NCBI GenBank assembly: GCA_023846275.1
Contig: JAIUJO010000293.1
Span: 186,001-250,000 of the forward strand
Length of the DNA: 64,000 nucleotides
Reading direction: 5' to 3'
Source of the DNA: Vanilla planifolia
Lineage: Eukaryota > Streptophyta > Magnoliopsida > Asparagales > Orchidaceae
Within the stretch, counting starts at the first letter, position 1; each line of letters begins with the position of its first letter. Made by a program: the position numbers and the translations under genes. Under the pieces are notes generated by a model. It was not told the origin of the DNA and ran no database searches. It saw only the letters and a list, made by a program, of their open reading frames with translations. Shown in pieces: positions 1 through 12,900 of this stretch.

Positions 1-2048
1 GTACACATGAAAGTGTGTCATAAAACATGAAAAAATAATAGATAATAAAATACTTAAATATATATAAAAAAGAATAATTAATTCAATAGAGTGCATTAAA
101 ATGAGCCAAACAACTTTGTTTCATCTTTATCAAACTACCTTTAAAATTGCTACAAATTAAACTATTAATTGAGAAAATTAATAATAAGATAAATTAAAGC
201 AATATGACATAACTTAGTTAAAGACATGGGGACAACAAACAAAAGTAGAATAAGTGTTACATAGAAAGATAACCTTATCAAAGGAAAAACATTTAGAAAT
301 ATTTCATAAAGAATACCAAAACCCAAGAATTATTTTTTTAAAATATAAATATTAATTAATCTTTAATTTGATAGAGCTTGTTAAGATATGTCCAACTAAT
401 TTTGCTTCATCTTCACCTAAATCAATTTTTAATTGTTATGAATTACAAATATTAATAAGTGTAAATAATACCACATTATTTTATCAATATTCGGTAAATA
501 TATTGTAAAGTATAAATAAGATAAACTAAAGAATTATAATATTAACATATCAAAGTCATGTAAAAGCCACACGATTGATGATTTTAAATTACATGGTATT
601 ATAACTAAATGAAAGTGAAATATTTGTAAAATGTCACTAAGTTATATAAGAAAGTGCATTCTAACAAACTAAGGAGACCAAAAAAACATCATTGATTGCC
701 AAATATGGTATGAATCCAAATGTCTCAAAAGGTAGTGTATACCAAAAACATTATATAAAAATATAAAAAATAAATATTTAATTAGGTAAATTTCATGATG
801 ATGAGTCTAAAATAGCCTCTTTCATCTCAATTGGGACTTTTCATGATGTAGTTCAAATAACAAAAATTAAAAAGCATAAATAAAAAGAAATACTTATTTA
901 AAGTAGGATTAGTTGAAAGAATAAAATACATCTAATTCAAACTATTATAAGGATCACATGTGAGGAGATCTAATGTTACATTGTAAGATAATTAAATCTA
1001 AGCGAAGAATTTGAAGAAATAACATAAGCCGGAAGGTAAAGTTTTATTGCAAAATGCTAAGGAGATCTAGTATAACATCAACGATTGCCAAAAATATAAA
1101 AAGGTAAAAATGATAAATATTTAATTTTAGAAAGCTCTTCGAGAAAGTCTAATGATATTTTATTGATCTTGATTGAACATTGTCTGTAATTATTGTAAAC
1201 TATTAATGCAAAAATGTAAAGTGAGAAAATGATTATTCTTTTAATAATATGAAAAATATATATTAAAGTTGAATTTAAAAAAATTAAAAATTTAATGTCA
1301 CCAAATCAAATGGTCACACGAGAAAAGATCTAGGGTTACATAATAATCTAACCAAATCGATGTCAATGTTTTGAGGAAATGGCATAAATTACTTAGGGAG
1401 ATTGCATTCTAAGATAGTAAGGTGATTGAGTGTAACAATCTCAATATTAAAATTAGGTATGAATAGAATACCACATAAAGCATACAAAAATGCTAGAAAA
1501 TAAATATTTAATTAGATATAAGTGATGATAGTAGTCCAAAGACATTTGTGGATCAAACATCAATTTAAATTAAAACTTTCCATACCAGTAACTAAGACTA
1601 AATAATAATAAATTATTATTATAAATATGTAAATATTCATAAAAGCTACAAATGAGATAAATTAAAGCAAGAAAAGATAACCAAATTAAAGCAATTTGAC
1701 AATCATATAAGAGATAATTATTATCAGTTATGTCATTATTAGTGCAAAAATTAATAGAAATAAAATATCCTTAAAAATGGTTAAAATAAAGCTTAGTTAG
1801 ATAGAGCTCTTTGAGATGAAGCCACTATTGTTTTATTCATTTATATCGAACCAAGTTTGATTTTTTGTGAAATGCTAAATTAAAAAAAAAGTACATTATT
1901 TTGTAATATTTAGTAGATACATGTTAACCTAAAATGAGACAATTTGATTGATTATAATATAACCAAATCAATGCATTATAATGGTCACAAGTGAGGAGAA
2001 TAATTGCTTCAAAATAATATAACAAAATCAAAGAAAAAATTTAATGAA

Positions 2049-2104
<56 letters not shown>

Positions 2105-5100
2105 AAAGCTTTTTCCAAAATAGTAAAGTGATCATGTGCAACATTCTTGATTAATAAATTAAGTATGAAATGAAATGACTCATAAAGCATGCCATAACCC
2201 TAAACAAATAATTAAAAAAATAAAAAAAATCAAATAGATAAACCTCATTGAGATTTAAATAATGACATTTATTTCATCTCAATCAAACTTCATTTGATAA
2301 TATTACAAACTAAAAAAATTAAATAAACATAAAAATATAATAAATTTCTTTTAGGATATTAAATAAATATATATATTAAAGTCAAAATATGATAAACTTA
2401 ACCAATGAAGTGTTATCAAATTAAAGTTATATAAAGGATACATGAGAAAAGATTTGGAATTACATTGTATTATAAAGAATTAAAAGCAAAAAATGTTAAG
2501 ACATTATGTAAATTGTATTAGAAAATTACATTCCAAGAAGCTAATGAACTAGATTGTAATTGCCTTTATTGCAAAATTATGTATAAATCCAAATATCTAA
2601 TGAAATGTGCAAAAAAAACTAATATATAAAAAAAATTGAAAATATAAAAAGAATAATTATTTGGATAGAGGGAATTGAGATAAGTCCAATGAATTGATAT
2701 TTTAATTTTAACAAAATATTTATTAAATCTAAAATGACACAAATTAAATAAATTTAATATAATGAAGTCAAATCTTGTAAAAGTCAAACAAGAAGAGAAT
2801 TAGTGTTTGATAACATCATGGCAAAATCTAAGTCATATATTTTTAGAAATATTTATAAAGCATATCAAAACCCTAAATTTTTTTAAAATGTAAATATAGA
2901 TTAACATTTAATTGGCTAGAAATTGTTAAGATGGGACAAATGATGTTTATTCATGTCTATCAAAATTGATTTGGAGTTACTATGAATTACAAAACTTAAT
3001 AAGTGTTAGAAATGCCAAATTATTTGTTCAACATTAAGTAAATATATTGTGAAGATGAAAAGAAAATGGGAGAAATGTAATATAACCAAGCCAAAGTGAT
3101 GTAAATGTTTGATGATTTTAAGTCTCATGGTAATATAACAAAATCAAAGCCAAATATTTGAAGAAATGAGAAAAATTACATGAGAAAGTATCATTCTAAG
3201 ATACTAAGGAGATCAAGAATAACATCTTTTATTGTGAAATAAGGCATGAATTAAATTGTCTCATTAAACATGTCTAAACCTAAGAAATTAACACATAAAT
3301 AAATATTTAAATCGATAAAGCTTGTTGAATTAAGTTTAAAGTCCTTTTTGTCATGCTCAATTGGGCCACATTTGGAATTACTATAAATCCCAAAAATAAA
3401 TAAATGTAAATAGAAAAATTTATTATTTTAATATTAAGAAAGTATTTTCTAAAGTGAAAAAGATAAATTAAAGCAACATAATATATCTATATCAAAGCTT
3501 TATAAAAGTGAGATAAGAAGAAATTTAGAGTTATAAAGTAATATAACTAAATCAAAGCAAAACATTTGAAGAAGTTAGATAACTTATACTAGAAAGTTCT
3601 TTTACAAAATCTTATGTCAATTAAATGTGACATATTTGATTACAAAATAACGAAACATCATGAATTACAAAAATAAATAAGCATAAATAAAAATTAATTT
3701 ATTTTTTAATAATTAGAAAAATATATTAAAGCTGAATAGAGATAAATTGAAATAATTTACTTAAACAAATCAAACCTATGTAAAGGCCACATTAGAAATG
3801 ATTTTCAGTGAGATAGCAGTCTAAACAAATCGAAGTAAAATATTTGATAAAATAAGTTCAATTATTTGGGAAAGTTTTTTTCTTTAGTACTAAAGATATT
3901 GAGTATAATATTCTCAATTATCAAATCAACTACAAACTATATACCTTGTAAGGCATGTAGAAATGTTGGAAAAAAAAATATTTAAAATTATGAAAATGAG
4001 CAATTAATTGGTTGGAGATTGACGACATTAGTGCAACAATATTTCTTTCTACTAGATTGGATGTTGTTTTCAATTAAAACATTATATTATTATGCAAAAA
4101 TTAAATATATTAACTTACCAGTGATATAAATTCAAGTAAAGAAATATAATAAAATGAAGGTGATGTAATGGCCATGTAAGAGGTATTTAATGCTAGTTAG
4201 TTATAATGTGTATAAAAATCAATGGAATTAAAAAAATCTAAAAACTATGAAAATCATTATTTAATTGGATTGAGCTCATTAGGATGAGCCAATGATATTT
4301 TATTCATCTCCATCAAACTTCATTTGGAATTTTTGTGAATTACCAATGTAGAAAAGCAAAAATAAAAAAATTATTATTTTAAAATTTTGTAAATATAAAT
4401 TTGTGCTAAAATAAGATAATTTGATTCAATATATATAAATAAATAAACATGTTGTAAAGGTTAATGAGAAGAGAATAAGAGTTTAATAATAATATGATTA
4501 ATTCAAATTGAAAATTTAAAGAAATGATAGAATTTCCATGAGAAAGTTCTTTTCCAAGATACTAAGGAGATTGAGTGTATCGTAATTAATTGCTAAAATA
4601 AGTGGTAAACGAAATGTTTAGTAAAGCATCCCATTATGATAAAAAATATTTTAAAAAATAGTTCTAAAAAAATTATAAATAATATTTAATTACGTAAGGC
4701 TTTTTGAGATTAGCATAATGATATTTGTTTTATCTTGATCAAACTTTTTTTGGAGAAACTATGAATTACCAAAATAAATAAGAATAAAAAGTAATAAATT
4801 ATTATTTGAATATTAAGTATAGAATTATGTAAAAAAGAGATACATTGAACAAATGTGATGATGCCAGATCAAAGTGATTTAAAAGTCACAAAAGAGAAGA
4901 TTTAAAGCAACATTATAATATCACCACATAAAAGAAAAAAGTTAAGAAATTAGTTAAATTGTATAAAAAATTGAGTTATAAGATGTTAAGGAGCTCAAGT
5001 GCAATAGCCTCTATCATCAAATCTTATAAAAAAAATATCTAAAAAAACAAGTAAATGTAATAAAATATCTAAAAATTTTAAAAAAGTTTTAATTAATTGG

Positions 5101-7545
5101 ATAGAGCAAGTTGAGATGTGTCCCACAATGTTTATTTAGTCCAAATAATTCCTCATCTGTAATTACTATGAATTATAGAAGAAAATGAGCAAAAATTAAA
5201 AAGCTATTATTATAATTTTTGGTAAATGCACATTAAAAATGAAATGTGATAAGTTCATGCAATGCAATATAACAAATTAAAAGATATCTAGAAGCAATAT
5301 CAAAGGTGAATTAGTGTTATATAACATGATAACAAAATCAAAGTAAAAATGTTTTTCAAATATTTAGTAAAGAATGCTAAAACCTAGAAAATAAAATTTC
5401 TAAAACTATATATATAATTTAAAATTTAATTTATAACAGATTATCGCGATGTATCCAAAGTTTTTTTATTCCATCTTTATCGAAACTCTTTTGGAATTAC
5501 TACAAATTACAAAAATTATTAAGCATAAATAATACTTAAATTATTTTTTCAACATTAGGTAAATATATTATGAAGATGAAATAAGATTAAATAAATAAAT
5601 ATAATATAAAAAAATAAAAGAAATGTAGGGTCACACAAGTAAAAAGTTACATGGCCTATAATCAAATTGAATCAAAACATTTGAAGAAATGTGATAAATT
5701 ATACATGAAATGTGCATTCCAAGATAATAAAGAAATGGAGGGTTGCATCATCAATTTCTATATATGGTACAAATTCAGATGTCTTGCTGTTCATGCAAAA
5801 ACAAATAATTAAAATATGAAAAGTTATGAGCATAAATATTTAATTAGATAAAGTACATTGGCATGAATCCAAAAATACTTATATCGACTCAATTGGACCT
5901 CATTTTCAATTATTGTAAATCTGTAAAATAAATAATTATGAATTAAAAGGGATTATTGTTTTAATAGGAAGTATATATTAAATTTAAAATAAGATAAATT
6001 GAAGCAATATAATATGTCTCTATAAAAGATTTTTGAATGTCACATGAGAGGAGATTTCAAGTTATAGTAATATAACTTAGTCAAAGCAAAGAATTTAGAA
6101 AATTAGATAAAGGGTGCAAAAATGTTTTCTTACAAATCGTAAGTAGATCGAGCATGACATCGTCAATTATCAAAGATGGGAATTATTGAAATGTCTAATA
6201 AACCATCCAAAAATATAAAAAATAAAATATTTAAAAAGATAAAAATGTAGATTAAGTTGGGAAAAGATCTTCGAGATGAGACCAATGGCATTTTTTTATC
6301 TTGATTAAAACTCTTTTGGAGTTATCATGAGTTAACAAAGTAATTAACAATAAATAAGATTTGATTTCTTTTTAATAATAGGAAAACATGTATTAAATAA
6401 AGTAGAGATAAGGTGATTTAATGTAGTGCCACCAAATCAATGAGACCAAAAGTCATCTGAAAAGATTTATAGTTTCACAGTAACCTAACCAATTCATAAT
6501 GATATATGCAAATCAAAGTGAAATTTGGAAGTATTTAAATAAACTGTGTAAGAAACATAGCTTAAGATATAAAAGAGGCGATGTTTAATAGCCTTGTTCA
6601 TGAAGTTAGATATGAACAAAAAATCTTTGTAAGGTTTTCATAAAACCTTAGAAAATTAAAAATTTAAAAATAAGTAATAATTGCATTAAACCATTAGGGA
6701 ACTCCATTAATGTTTGTGTTTTCTAGATAAGACATCATTTGGAATCACTATGATTTTAAAAATTAACTAAACATAAATAATAATAACTAAACATATACTA
6801 AAATAGAAATGAGATAAAATGAAGAAATATAATATAACTTAAATAAATGTGATGTAAAGGTAAAACTAAGGGGATTTAGAGTTACATAGTAATGTAAAAC
6901 ATTCAAAGCAAAAAACTTGAAAAAGTAGATAAATTATGTCAAAAGGTTGCATTCCAACAGACTAAGGAGGTCAAGTGTGCCATCCTAAACCATTAAATCG
7001 TTTATGAATCAAAATTTCTTCTAAAATAATTCTAAACCTAAAGAAATTAAATTTTAAAAATATAAATGTCACTACTTATTTTGGTGTGGCTAATCAAACA
7101 AGTCTAGCAATGTATGCTTCATCTCCATTGGAGCTCATTTCTAATTATTACTACTCTAGAAAATAATTAAACAAAGTAATGATAAATTATTTTAACATTA
7201 AGTAAACACATATTAAAATAGAATTGAGATAAATTGAAGATATGTAACATAACCAAATTATAATGACGTGATGAACATTTTATAGGAGAATAAGGGTTTT
7301 ATAATAATATAATCAAATAAAAGTGAAACAAATTGAGATAAAATTGAAAAAATATGATAAAATTTCTGATAACTCTACACTCTAAAATATTAAGGAGACT
7401 GTAGTATATCATCATCAAACATAAAAAATGGGTATTAATCAAATTTTTTTGAAAGGGTATCAAAGTCAATAAAAAAATAAAATATTTAAAAATATAAAAA
7501 AGATATTTAACTACAAAAGGATATTGAGATGAAATCAAGGATGAA
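1..7545 (+). repeat. Diverged ~410-bp satellite array, block A (plus orientation)
   Basis: Head-to-tail array of badly diverged monomers, about 18 in this block, which runs off the left edge of the window. Each monomer carries the same series of landmarks: a variant of taaatatatattaaag, then gagataaattgaagcaa, then aatcaaagtgatgtaaaggt, then cacatgagaggagattta, then ttgcattccaagatactaa, then tctcataaagcatgccaaa, then aatatttaattagatagagc, then ggaattactatgaattac, and back to the first. Monomers differ by many substitutions and small indels, so the period varies by tens of bases. No transcription unit or coding region is seen. The family is unnamed to me and I know of no published satellite that it matches. 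Confidence is high for tandem structure and lower for the exact right edge, where the series stops next to the LINE remnant. Confidence 0.88.
2050..2099. repeat. (AT)n microsatellite
   Basis: Uninterrupted dinucleotide run of about 50 bp inside a satellite monomer. It sits where other monomers have the short alternating stretch aaattatataagaaag, so it probably grew by slippage from that native sequence. Confidence 0.95.
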
Positions 7546-7659
7546 TTTACATTTATTAATGATTACAAGTATCACTTTCCCCTAAGATGGAGGTAATGTA
7601 TGAATTTTCAAATTGTATAAGTTAATGAAGTGTAAAGGACCACCGTTTTCAAAGCCTTA

Positions 7660-7960
7660 CATTCACATGGATTTGCAAAAGGAAGGGAAGGTGAATCTAG
7701 AAAATGTTAGATAGATTACTAGTTAATCAAAAGGACATGGTGATACAACATTACTTCTTCATTCCATAAAAGAATAATTCTCAAGTCCTCAACAATTTAG
7801 ATTTTAAAAATATCTTGTTAAAGTAATAGATATCAAGCAAATTATGAAACAATATTGGGCAATTAATAAAAATAGCTTAGGAATTTTGACCCTTGATTTT
7901 TAACTAAAAAGATTGAAGGATTATCTCAAACAATGGAACAAAAAAAAGTTTGGCAATAAC
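7660..7960 (+). pseudogene. LINE endonuclease C-terminus and linker, decayed
   Basis: This covers the end of an apurinic-type endonuclease domain of the exonuclease-endonuclease-phosphatase superfamily, which nicks target DNA in L1 transposition. The phrase FTWICKRKGR at 7672 corresponds to the family's conserved FTW near the C-terminus. LDRLLVNQK at 7707 corresponds to the family's R-I-D-R-F-L-V segment. The following LKDYLKQWNKKKFGN at 7913 matches the linker phrase (K-L-K-x-L-K-x-W-N ... F-G) that precedes the reverse transcriptase in plant L1 elements. The three pieces lie in frames 1, 3 and 2, so there is a shift between each. The N-terminal catalytic part was not found to the left, where satellite sequence begins. 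Confidence 0.7.
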
Positions 7961-8384
7961 AGCTAAAGTCTTAATAAAAAAAGAAAAAACTATTTTAAAC
8001 ATGCCAATATAATACAATATGGCGCATGTTAAACATGGTTGATGGTTCCCTTCAAAAGGCAATCGTTAATTATGAAATATATCAGTGAAAAAATGTTGGA
8101 ATAACATGGATCTAAAATGGTATAAAAAATATCTTCCATCCAAAGGCAAAAGATCATAGAGAAAAAATGAATTTGATAGAAAAAATGATAATTTCGTAAA
8201 CGAAATGGTCAAAACATGCATGATGTTGTTATTTGAAACTTCCATTAGTTTTTATTACCTAACATTACAAACAAAGAGAACCTACATAACTGTACTCCCT
8301 CTCTAGTCAAAGAACAAAAAAACTTTTGGTTTATGAAGGATATCAAAATTTAGGAACTTAGAGAGGCTACATTGCAATTTATCA

Positions 8385-9530
8385 ATGAAGTGCCAAATGA
8401 TTGAAGAGCAAAACAAACAATTATTCACTAGCTATAAAGAAATCATAACACATGATGTATTTGATGTTTCCAAGGATTCCTTAGAAGGGACCCTTATTCC
8501 TAAAGTAATTTCAAGTAAAAAACTAATCTTAATCCAAAAAAAAAAACAAAATCCAAACACTTGGAATTACTTTAGGTTGATTTATTTAAGTAATTTTGCA
8601 AAGAAACTTTTCAAAAAATTATTTGTAGTAGGCATAAATGTTTCCCCAATGCTCATCTTTTTAAGATGAAATAGGTTTTATTAAAGGAAGACAAATAATA
8701 GACATTAATATATTGGCCTTTGAATTATTCTTTCACTAAACAAAAAATGAAGTTTGTTGTCAAGTTAGTTCTTAGTAGTGCATTGTCTTTCAATGGAGCC
8801 TTATAAAATGCTCTTACATGATTGAACTTTATGGAGTAATTCATTAAGAAAATTAAAAACATACCAAAAAACACTTAAATTTTCAAAAATAAAAAATGGT
8901 GAGCCCAGTGGTTTCTTCAATGTATCAAGGGCCATTTAAAAAAAATGCAATCTCGAGTCTGTTCTACAATTCAACAATGAATGTCTTTACCTAAGCATTG
9001 AATAAGATAAAACATTGTGGCAAAGTATTGCATTATGCCCAATACGAATGATGTCTTTTAGTTACCCATTTAAGATATGTAGATGATATCATAAACTTCT
9101 ATAGATGTGACATTAAAACGATGCATAATATAGATACATTACTTAACACATTTCAAGAAATATCAGGTGCCAAAATTAATCATCAAAAAAGAAGGTTTTT
9201 TCAAGAGCAAAATGGAAATTGGAATGAGGAAAGAAATTAAGCCAACTCAGGTTTCAAAATGTTAAGTTTCCATTAATCTCTAAAGGTTGGTCTCTTTCTA
9301 TTGAAAGGAAAATGATAGCTTACCTGCAAAGAATAATAGAAAAAATTAAAAAGAAATTCCAAAAGAAAATCTTACATTGATGAGAAGACTAAAACTAATG
9401 AATTATGTTTTGGCATTAATCCCAATGTGTTCTTTAATGAAGATTAATCCACTTATCCACAAATTGAATAGAGTACAAATGATCATTATTAGCTTCTTGT
9501 AGGGCGACATTAGAAATATGCTTAATTTTC
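8385..9530 (+). pseudogene. LINE reverse transcriptase, decayed
   Basis: Remains of an L1-clade reverse transcriptase, the enzyme that copies LINE RNA at the nicked target. An open run of 94 codons (8385-8669) includes LIPKV and TWNYFRLIYLSNFAKK, equivalent to the family's L-I-P-K ... F-R-P-I-S-L-x-N. A degenerate KGRQI-type stretch follows just after it in another frame. NGEPSGFFNVSRAI at 8895 is the N-G-x-P-x-G-F-F-x-x-x-R-G block. RYVDDIINFYRCDIK at 9073 is the catalytic palm motif, where F-A-D-D is usual and Y-V-D-D is seen here; both aspartates survive. ISGAKINHQK follows as the S-G-L-x-I-N-x-x-K block. RLKLMNYVLALIP at 9386 is the thumb-side R-x-x-L-I-x-x-V-L-x-x-I-P. Frames used are 3, 3, 1 and 2, with stops between them. 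It cannot make an enzyme. Confidence 0.8.
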
Positions 9531-9899
9531 ACTTGACAAAAAAGAGAAAAGATTAGCCATGCAATGTATCAAAATTGTTTGGTCCACAAAATGTTATAAG
9601 CAATTTTTATTACATTCTAAAAGAAATTAAAATGGAAACTACTATTAAATAGCTCACTTTGGTTTAATAACTTAAATAATAAACATGTCAGCTTAGAAAG
9701 AGTGGAAATAAATTAGATTATTTAAAGAGAATGGAAAGTATAAAAATTTTGGTTACAAAACACACTTAACTATGCAATACTTTAATCACCTACCATTGGA
9801 CTCAAATTGTGGATGGAAAATGATGTAGAAGGATAAATGTCTTGTTTGAATCTCCTTTCTTTTAGGGGTTATACTAAATTTGTTTTTCCAATTCTTAAG

Positions 9900-10950
9900 A
9901 AATTAAAAAATTTAAATATTTAACCAGGCTCTAAATGTCCATATTACCTTAACGAGCAATAATTTCATTCATGTAGTTGTGAATTACAAAAAGTCAAAAA
10001 ATAGTGTTTCTTGCCCTCGTTACTGTGCTCAAAGTTTAGTAAGTGAATGCAAAAAATAAAATTGTGCCATTACACAATTGGTGGAAACATGGTTATAACA
10101 ACTTCAATAAAATGAAAATCATAGCAACTCAATCACTCACGTATGTTGTAACATATTCAAAGTATAGAATAAGAGAATGATTAAAACCTTAGTCAAGTAG
10201 TAATGGTAATTATTAAAGATATCATGATTAACATCTCATCTTTTAATTTTTTTCAATGATATAACTTTAAGAGGACCTAGTCTTTGATCAACTCAGATTA
10301 GTACAACTCCATTCCTAGATGAAGTACAATAACTATAATGTCATAAACAATATCCCCTCACCAACACAAAAAAGAATGTAAATATATGTGGTCTATGAAT
10401 TATAAAATGGAGTATGCTAGTTTTAGGAACATTATTCAAAACCTTGATGGGAAAAATTTTTGAATCCTTCTATTATGTAACAAACAAAGAGTCATAATCA
10501 TAACTAATTAGAATATCTTTGATTTTCGAACTAAAATGTTGTAACAAGCACAAAGTTTGTTTGATCATGGTTTAATTGTATTGAAATATGATCCTAAAAA
10601 TGATAAAAGGTTAGTGGTGGATACCAATGAATATGCCCAATATTGTTTTAAAAGTTTGAATAAAATCGATTCTCTTAAATTCGTTGGGGTAATATTTGCA
10701 AAGAAGGCAACGAAGTGGTGAAGCATTGCGCAAAAAGAGTAGCATAGTGAACTAAATTAGTAATCTATGAGTCAATGCATATGGCTAAGATCTTTAGGGC
10801 TCTAGTTAAAGTGAATAAGGATCAAATTCAACACATTCCATATTACAAAATTTCTTCCACTACAAAAGTTATCTTATATTTTTGTTAGATGATGTGATAA
10901 TAGGCAACACACGAATCCATAACACAAAATTACCTTCAATTTACCTTATT
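9900..10950. other. Unassigned DNA between LINE remnant and inverted satellite
   Basis: About 1 kb with neither satellite landmarks nor recognisable LINE motifs. It may hold the LINE 3' end or an older insertion. The only structure that stands out is a coding-like stretch at 10401-10721, listed separately. No RNA gene, promoter or terminal repeats were found. Confidence 0.5.
10401..10721 (+). pseudogene. Decayed coding-like stretch of unknown family
   Basis: One frame over about 107 codons keeps a protein-like composition unlike the low-complexity translations around it, with a few interruptions. Readable pieces include EYASFRNIIQNLDGKNF near the start, and FDHGLIVLKYDPKNDKR with VVDTNEYAQYCFKSLNK and SLKFVGVIFAKKATKW near the end. 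The last open run is 58 codons (10545-10718). The mix of charged, aromatic and aliphatic residues suggests a former soluble domain. I do not recognise the family. It could be a transposable-element protein or a fragment of a host gene. Confidence 0.3.
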
Positions 10951-12900
10951 TGAACATTATTTTAGATTCACTTAATAATAAATGAAAACATTATTATTAC
11001 TTATGATTTGTTTTAATTTTTAAGTCAGATATTCTAAATAGAGCCTGATCGAGCTCACTCTTATTACATGTTCTTTTTTATATTTTAAAGTACCTTATTC
11101 TCAAAGGATTTTGCATGCTTCAGAAGAAATTTTGATTTTTGCCTAATTTGATGATAAAAGATTTATACTTGATCACCTTGGTATCTTTGAACACAAGTTT
11201 TTCATATAATGTATCTCATTTCTTAGAGCTTTTCTACTATGATTTGATTATATTATTTTGTGACATTAAATCTTATCTTGTGTCACCATTACATTGCATT
11301 GATTTTATTTTATTACTATGTAAAAATTAATCTTATTTAAACTTTAATACATATTTGAAAGACTATTTTACTATTATTTTTGAAACTTTACTTTGGTGAT
11401 CATTAGTAATTTGAAGTGATGTCTAATAGAGATAAAATAAATGTCATTAGACCCATCTAGATAAGGTCTATCCCTTTAAATATTCATTTTTATATTTTTA
11501 AATATTTTATTTAAAAAATATTTTTATATGCTTTGTAAAAAAATTTTATTCATAAATGTTTTACCAATCAAGGGCGTTATACTAGATCTCCTTTATATAT
11601 TAAAATGCAGCTTTACTGTATAATTTACTTCATGTTTTCAAATTATTAGCTTTGATTTGGTTATGTCACTATGAACTTTTAAATATCTTCTCAAGTGACC
11701 AAAACAATGATTTGATTTGTTTATAGTAATTTCTTTTAGTTTATCTTATTTTATTTTTAATAAGTTTACTAAATTTTTAAGCAGTAGTTTATTATTATTT
11801 ATAATTATTTACTATAGTATTTTATAGTAATTATAATTTAGATCAGACTGAGATAAAATAATCATCGTTAGACTTGCCTCAATAGTTAAATAAAATAAAA
11901 AATTATTTCTACATTTTTAAATGTTTATTTTTTCTAAAATTTTGACATGATTTCTAAGATATTATGATTCATACTTGATTTGATAATAAAAGATTTTCCA
12001 CTCGATATTCTTAGTATCTTGTAATGTAATTTTTGCATATAATTTATCATTTCTTAAAAACTTTTTCTTTGATTTTGTTATATTAGTATGAAAATACTAA
12101 TTCTATAATTTGCGACTATCAAGTCGATTTGATTAAGTTATATTATATTGATTCAATTTACATCATTTTAGCCCAAATAAGTATACTTGTTATTAAAATA
12201 GTATTTGATTTTTTTTTATGTTTATTTCTTTTGATAATATATAGTGCTTCCAAATGAGGCCCACTAGAAATGAAACAAGCATAGTTGGAGTCACTTGGAT
12301 AACCTCTATCTAATTAAATATTTATTTTCAAAGATTTTTTAAAAGTTAAATTCTTTATCTTTGTGTAATTAAACAAGTTATTTTGATCATACCTTATTTG
12401 AGGATTGTAAATTTTATACTTTATCATCTTATTATCTTGTAATGAATCTTTTTAGTATAATTTATCTTATGTCATAAAGTTATTTTTTTAAATATTTTAT
12501 GATGAAATACTAAATCTGATATCTTGTGCTAATTAATCACTTTAATTTGTTTATGTTATATTATTTTAATATATGTCATTTTACCTTTATTATATACTTG
12601 ATATTAATATAGTATGTTATTGTTATTTATGCTAATTTACTATGGTAATTTGTATAAATTCAAACCTATGACCAAATAAGATAAAGAAATGTTGTTGCAA
12701 AGTACATATCTCTATCAAATTACATATGCATTTTCATATTTTTTTAAATATTTTTTTCCATTGTTTTGCCATGTATTGCATCTTTTGTTAATTTGAAAAC
12801 ATCTTGATGATCAATAATGTAACACTTGATCTTCTTAGTTTCTTAGAATACAATATTCTTGTATAATTTATATCACTTTCATAACATTTGCTAATTTTAT
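10950..12900 (-). repeat. Diverged ~410-bp satellite array, block B (minus orientation)
   Basis: About five monomers in the opposite direction to blocks A and C. The landmarks read as reverse complements: atttgatgataaaagat followed by cttagtatctt-like sequence, a cttatttcttaaa-like stretch, then a tgattatattactatg-like stretch and a run like tattattatttatgctta. Divergence is as strong as in the plus blocks, so the inversion is not obviously recent. The left edge abuts the unassigned DNA next to the LINE, and the right edge fades at about 12900. Confidence 0.8.

Larger units (their letters stand above)
7550..9900 (+). mobile_element. Degenerate L1-type LINE remnant
   Basis: Non-satellite segment holding the remains of a plant L1-like ORF2 in normal order: C-terminal part of the endonuclease, linker, reverse transcriptase, then the region after the fingers/palm. 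Recognised pieces, in different frames, are FTWICKRKGR (7672), LDRLLVN (7707), LKDYLKQWNKKKFGN (7913), TWNYFRLIYLSNF (8559), NGEPSGFFNVSRAI (8895), RYVDD (9073), RLKLMNYVLALIP (9386) and KWKLLLNSSLWFNN (9630). These match the order and spacing of plant L1 proteins. The frame changes at least four times and there are many in-frame stops, so the element is long dead. The 5' part (ORF1 and the N-terminal endonuclease) is absent, as expected from 5' truncation. I could not fix a poly(A) tail or target duplication, so the ends are approximate. Confidence 0.82.

Noticed and set aside
2566-2787. Short open frames throughout the satellite (this and about twenty others) as small genes.
   Set aside because: AT-rich repeat DNA. 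The frames differ between monomers, the composition is that of translated A/T-rich words, and no start context or domain is kept.
1-7545. CRISPR-like or spacer-repeat structure.
   Set aside because: The periodicity is a whole-monomer tandem repeat. There are no short identical repeats with unique spacers and no cas-like genes.
10690-10740. A stretch reading like the VVKHCARC motif of Ty3/gypsy integrase zinc fingers.
   Set aside because: Only a handful of residues match, the second half of the motif is missing, and no neighbouring integrase sequence is seen.
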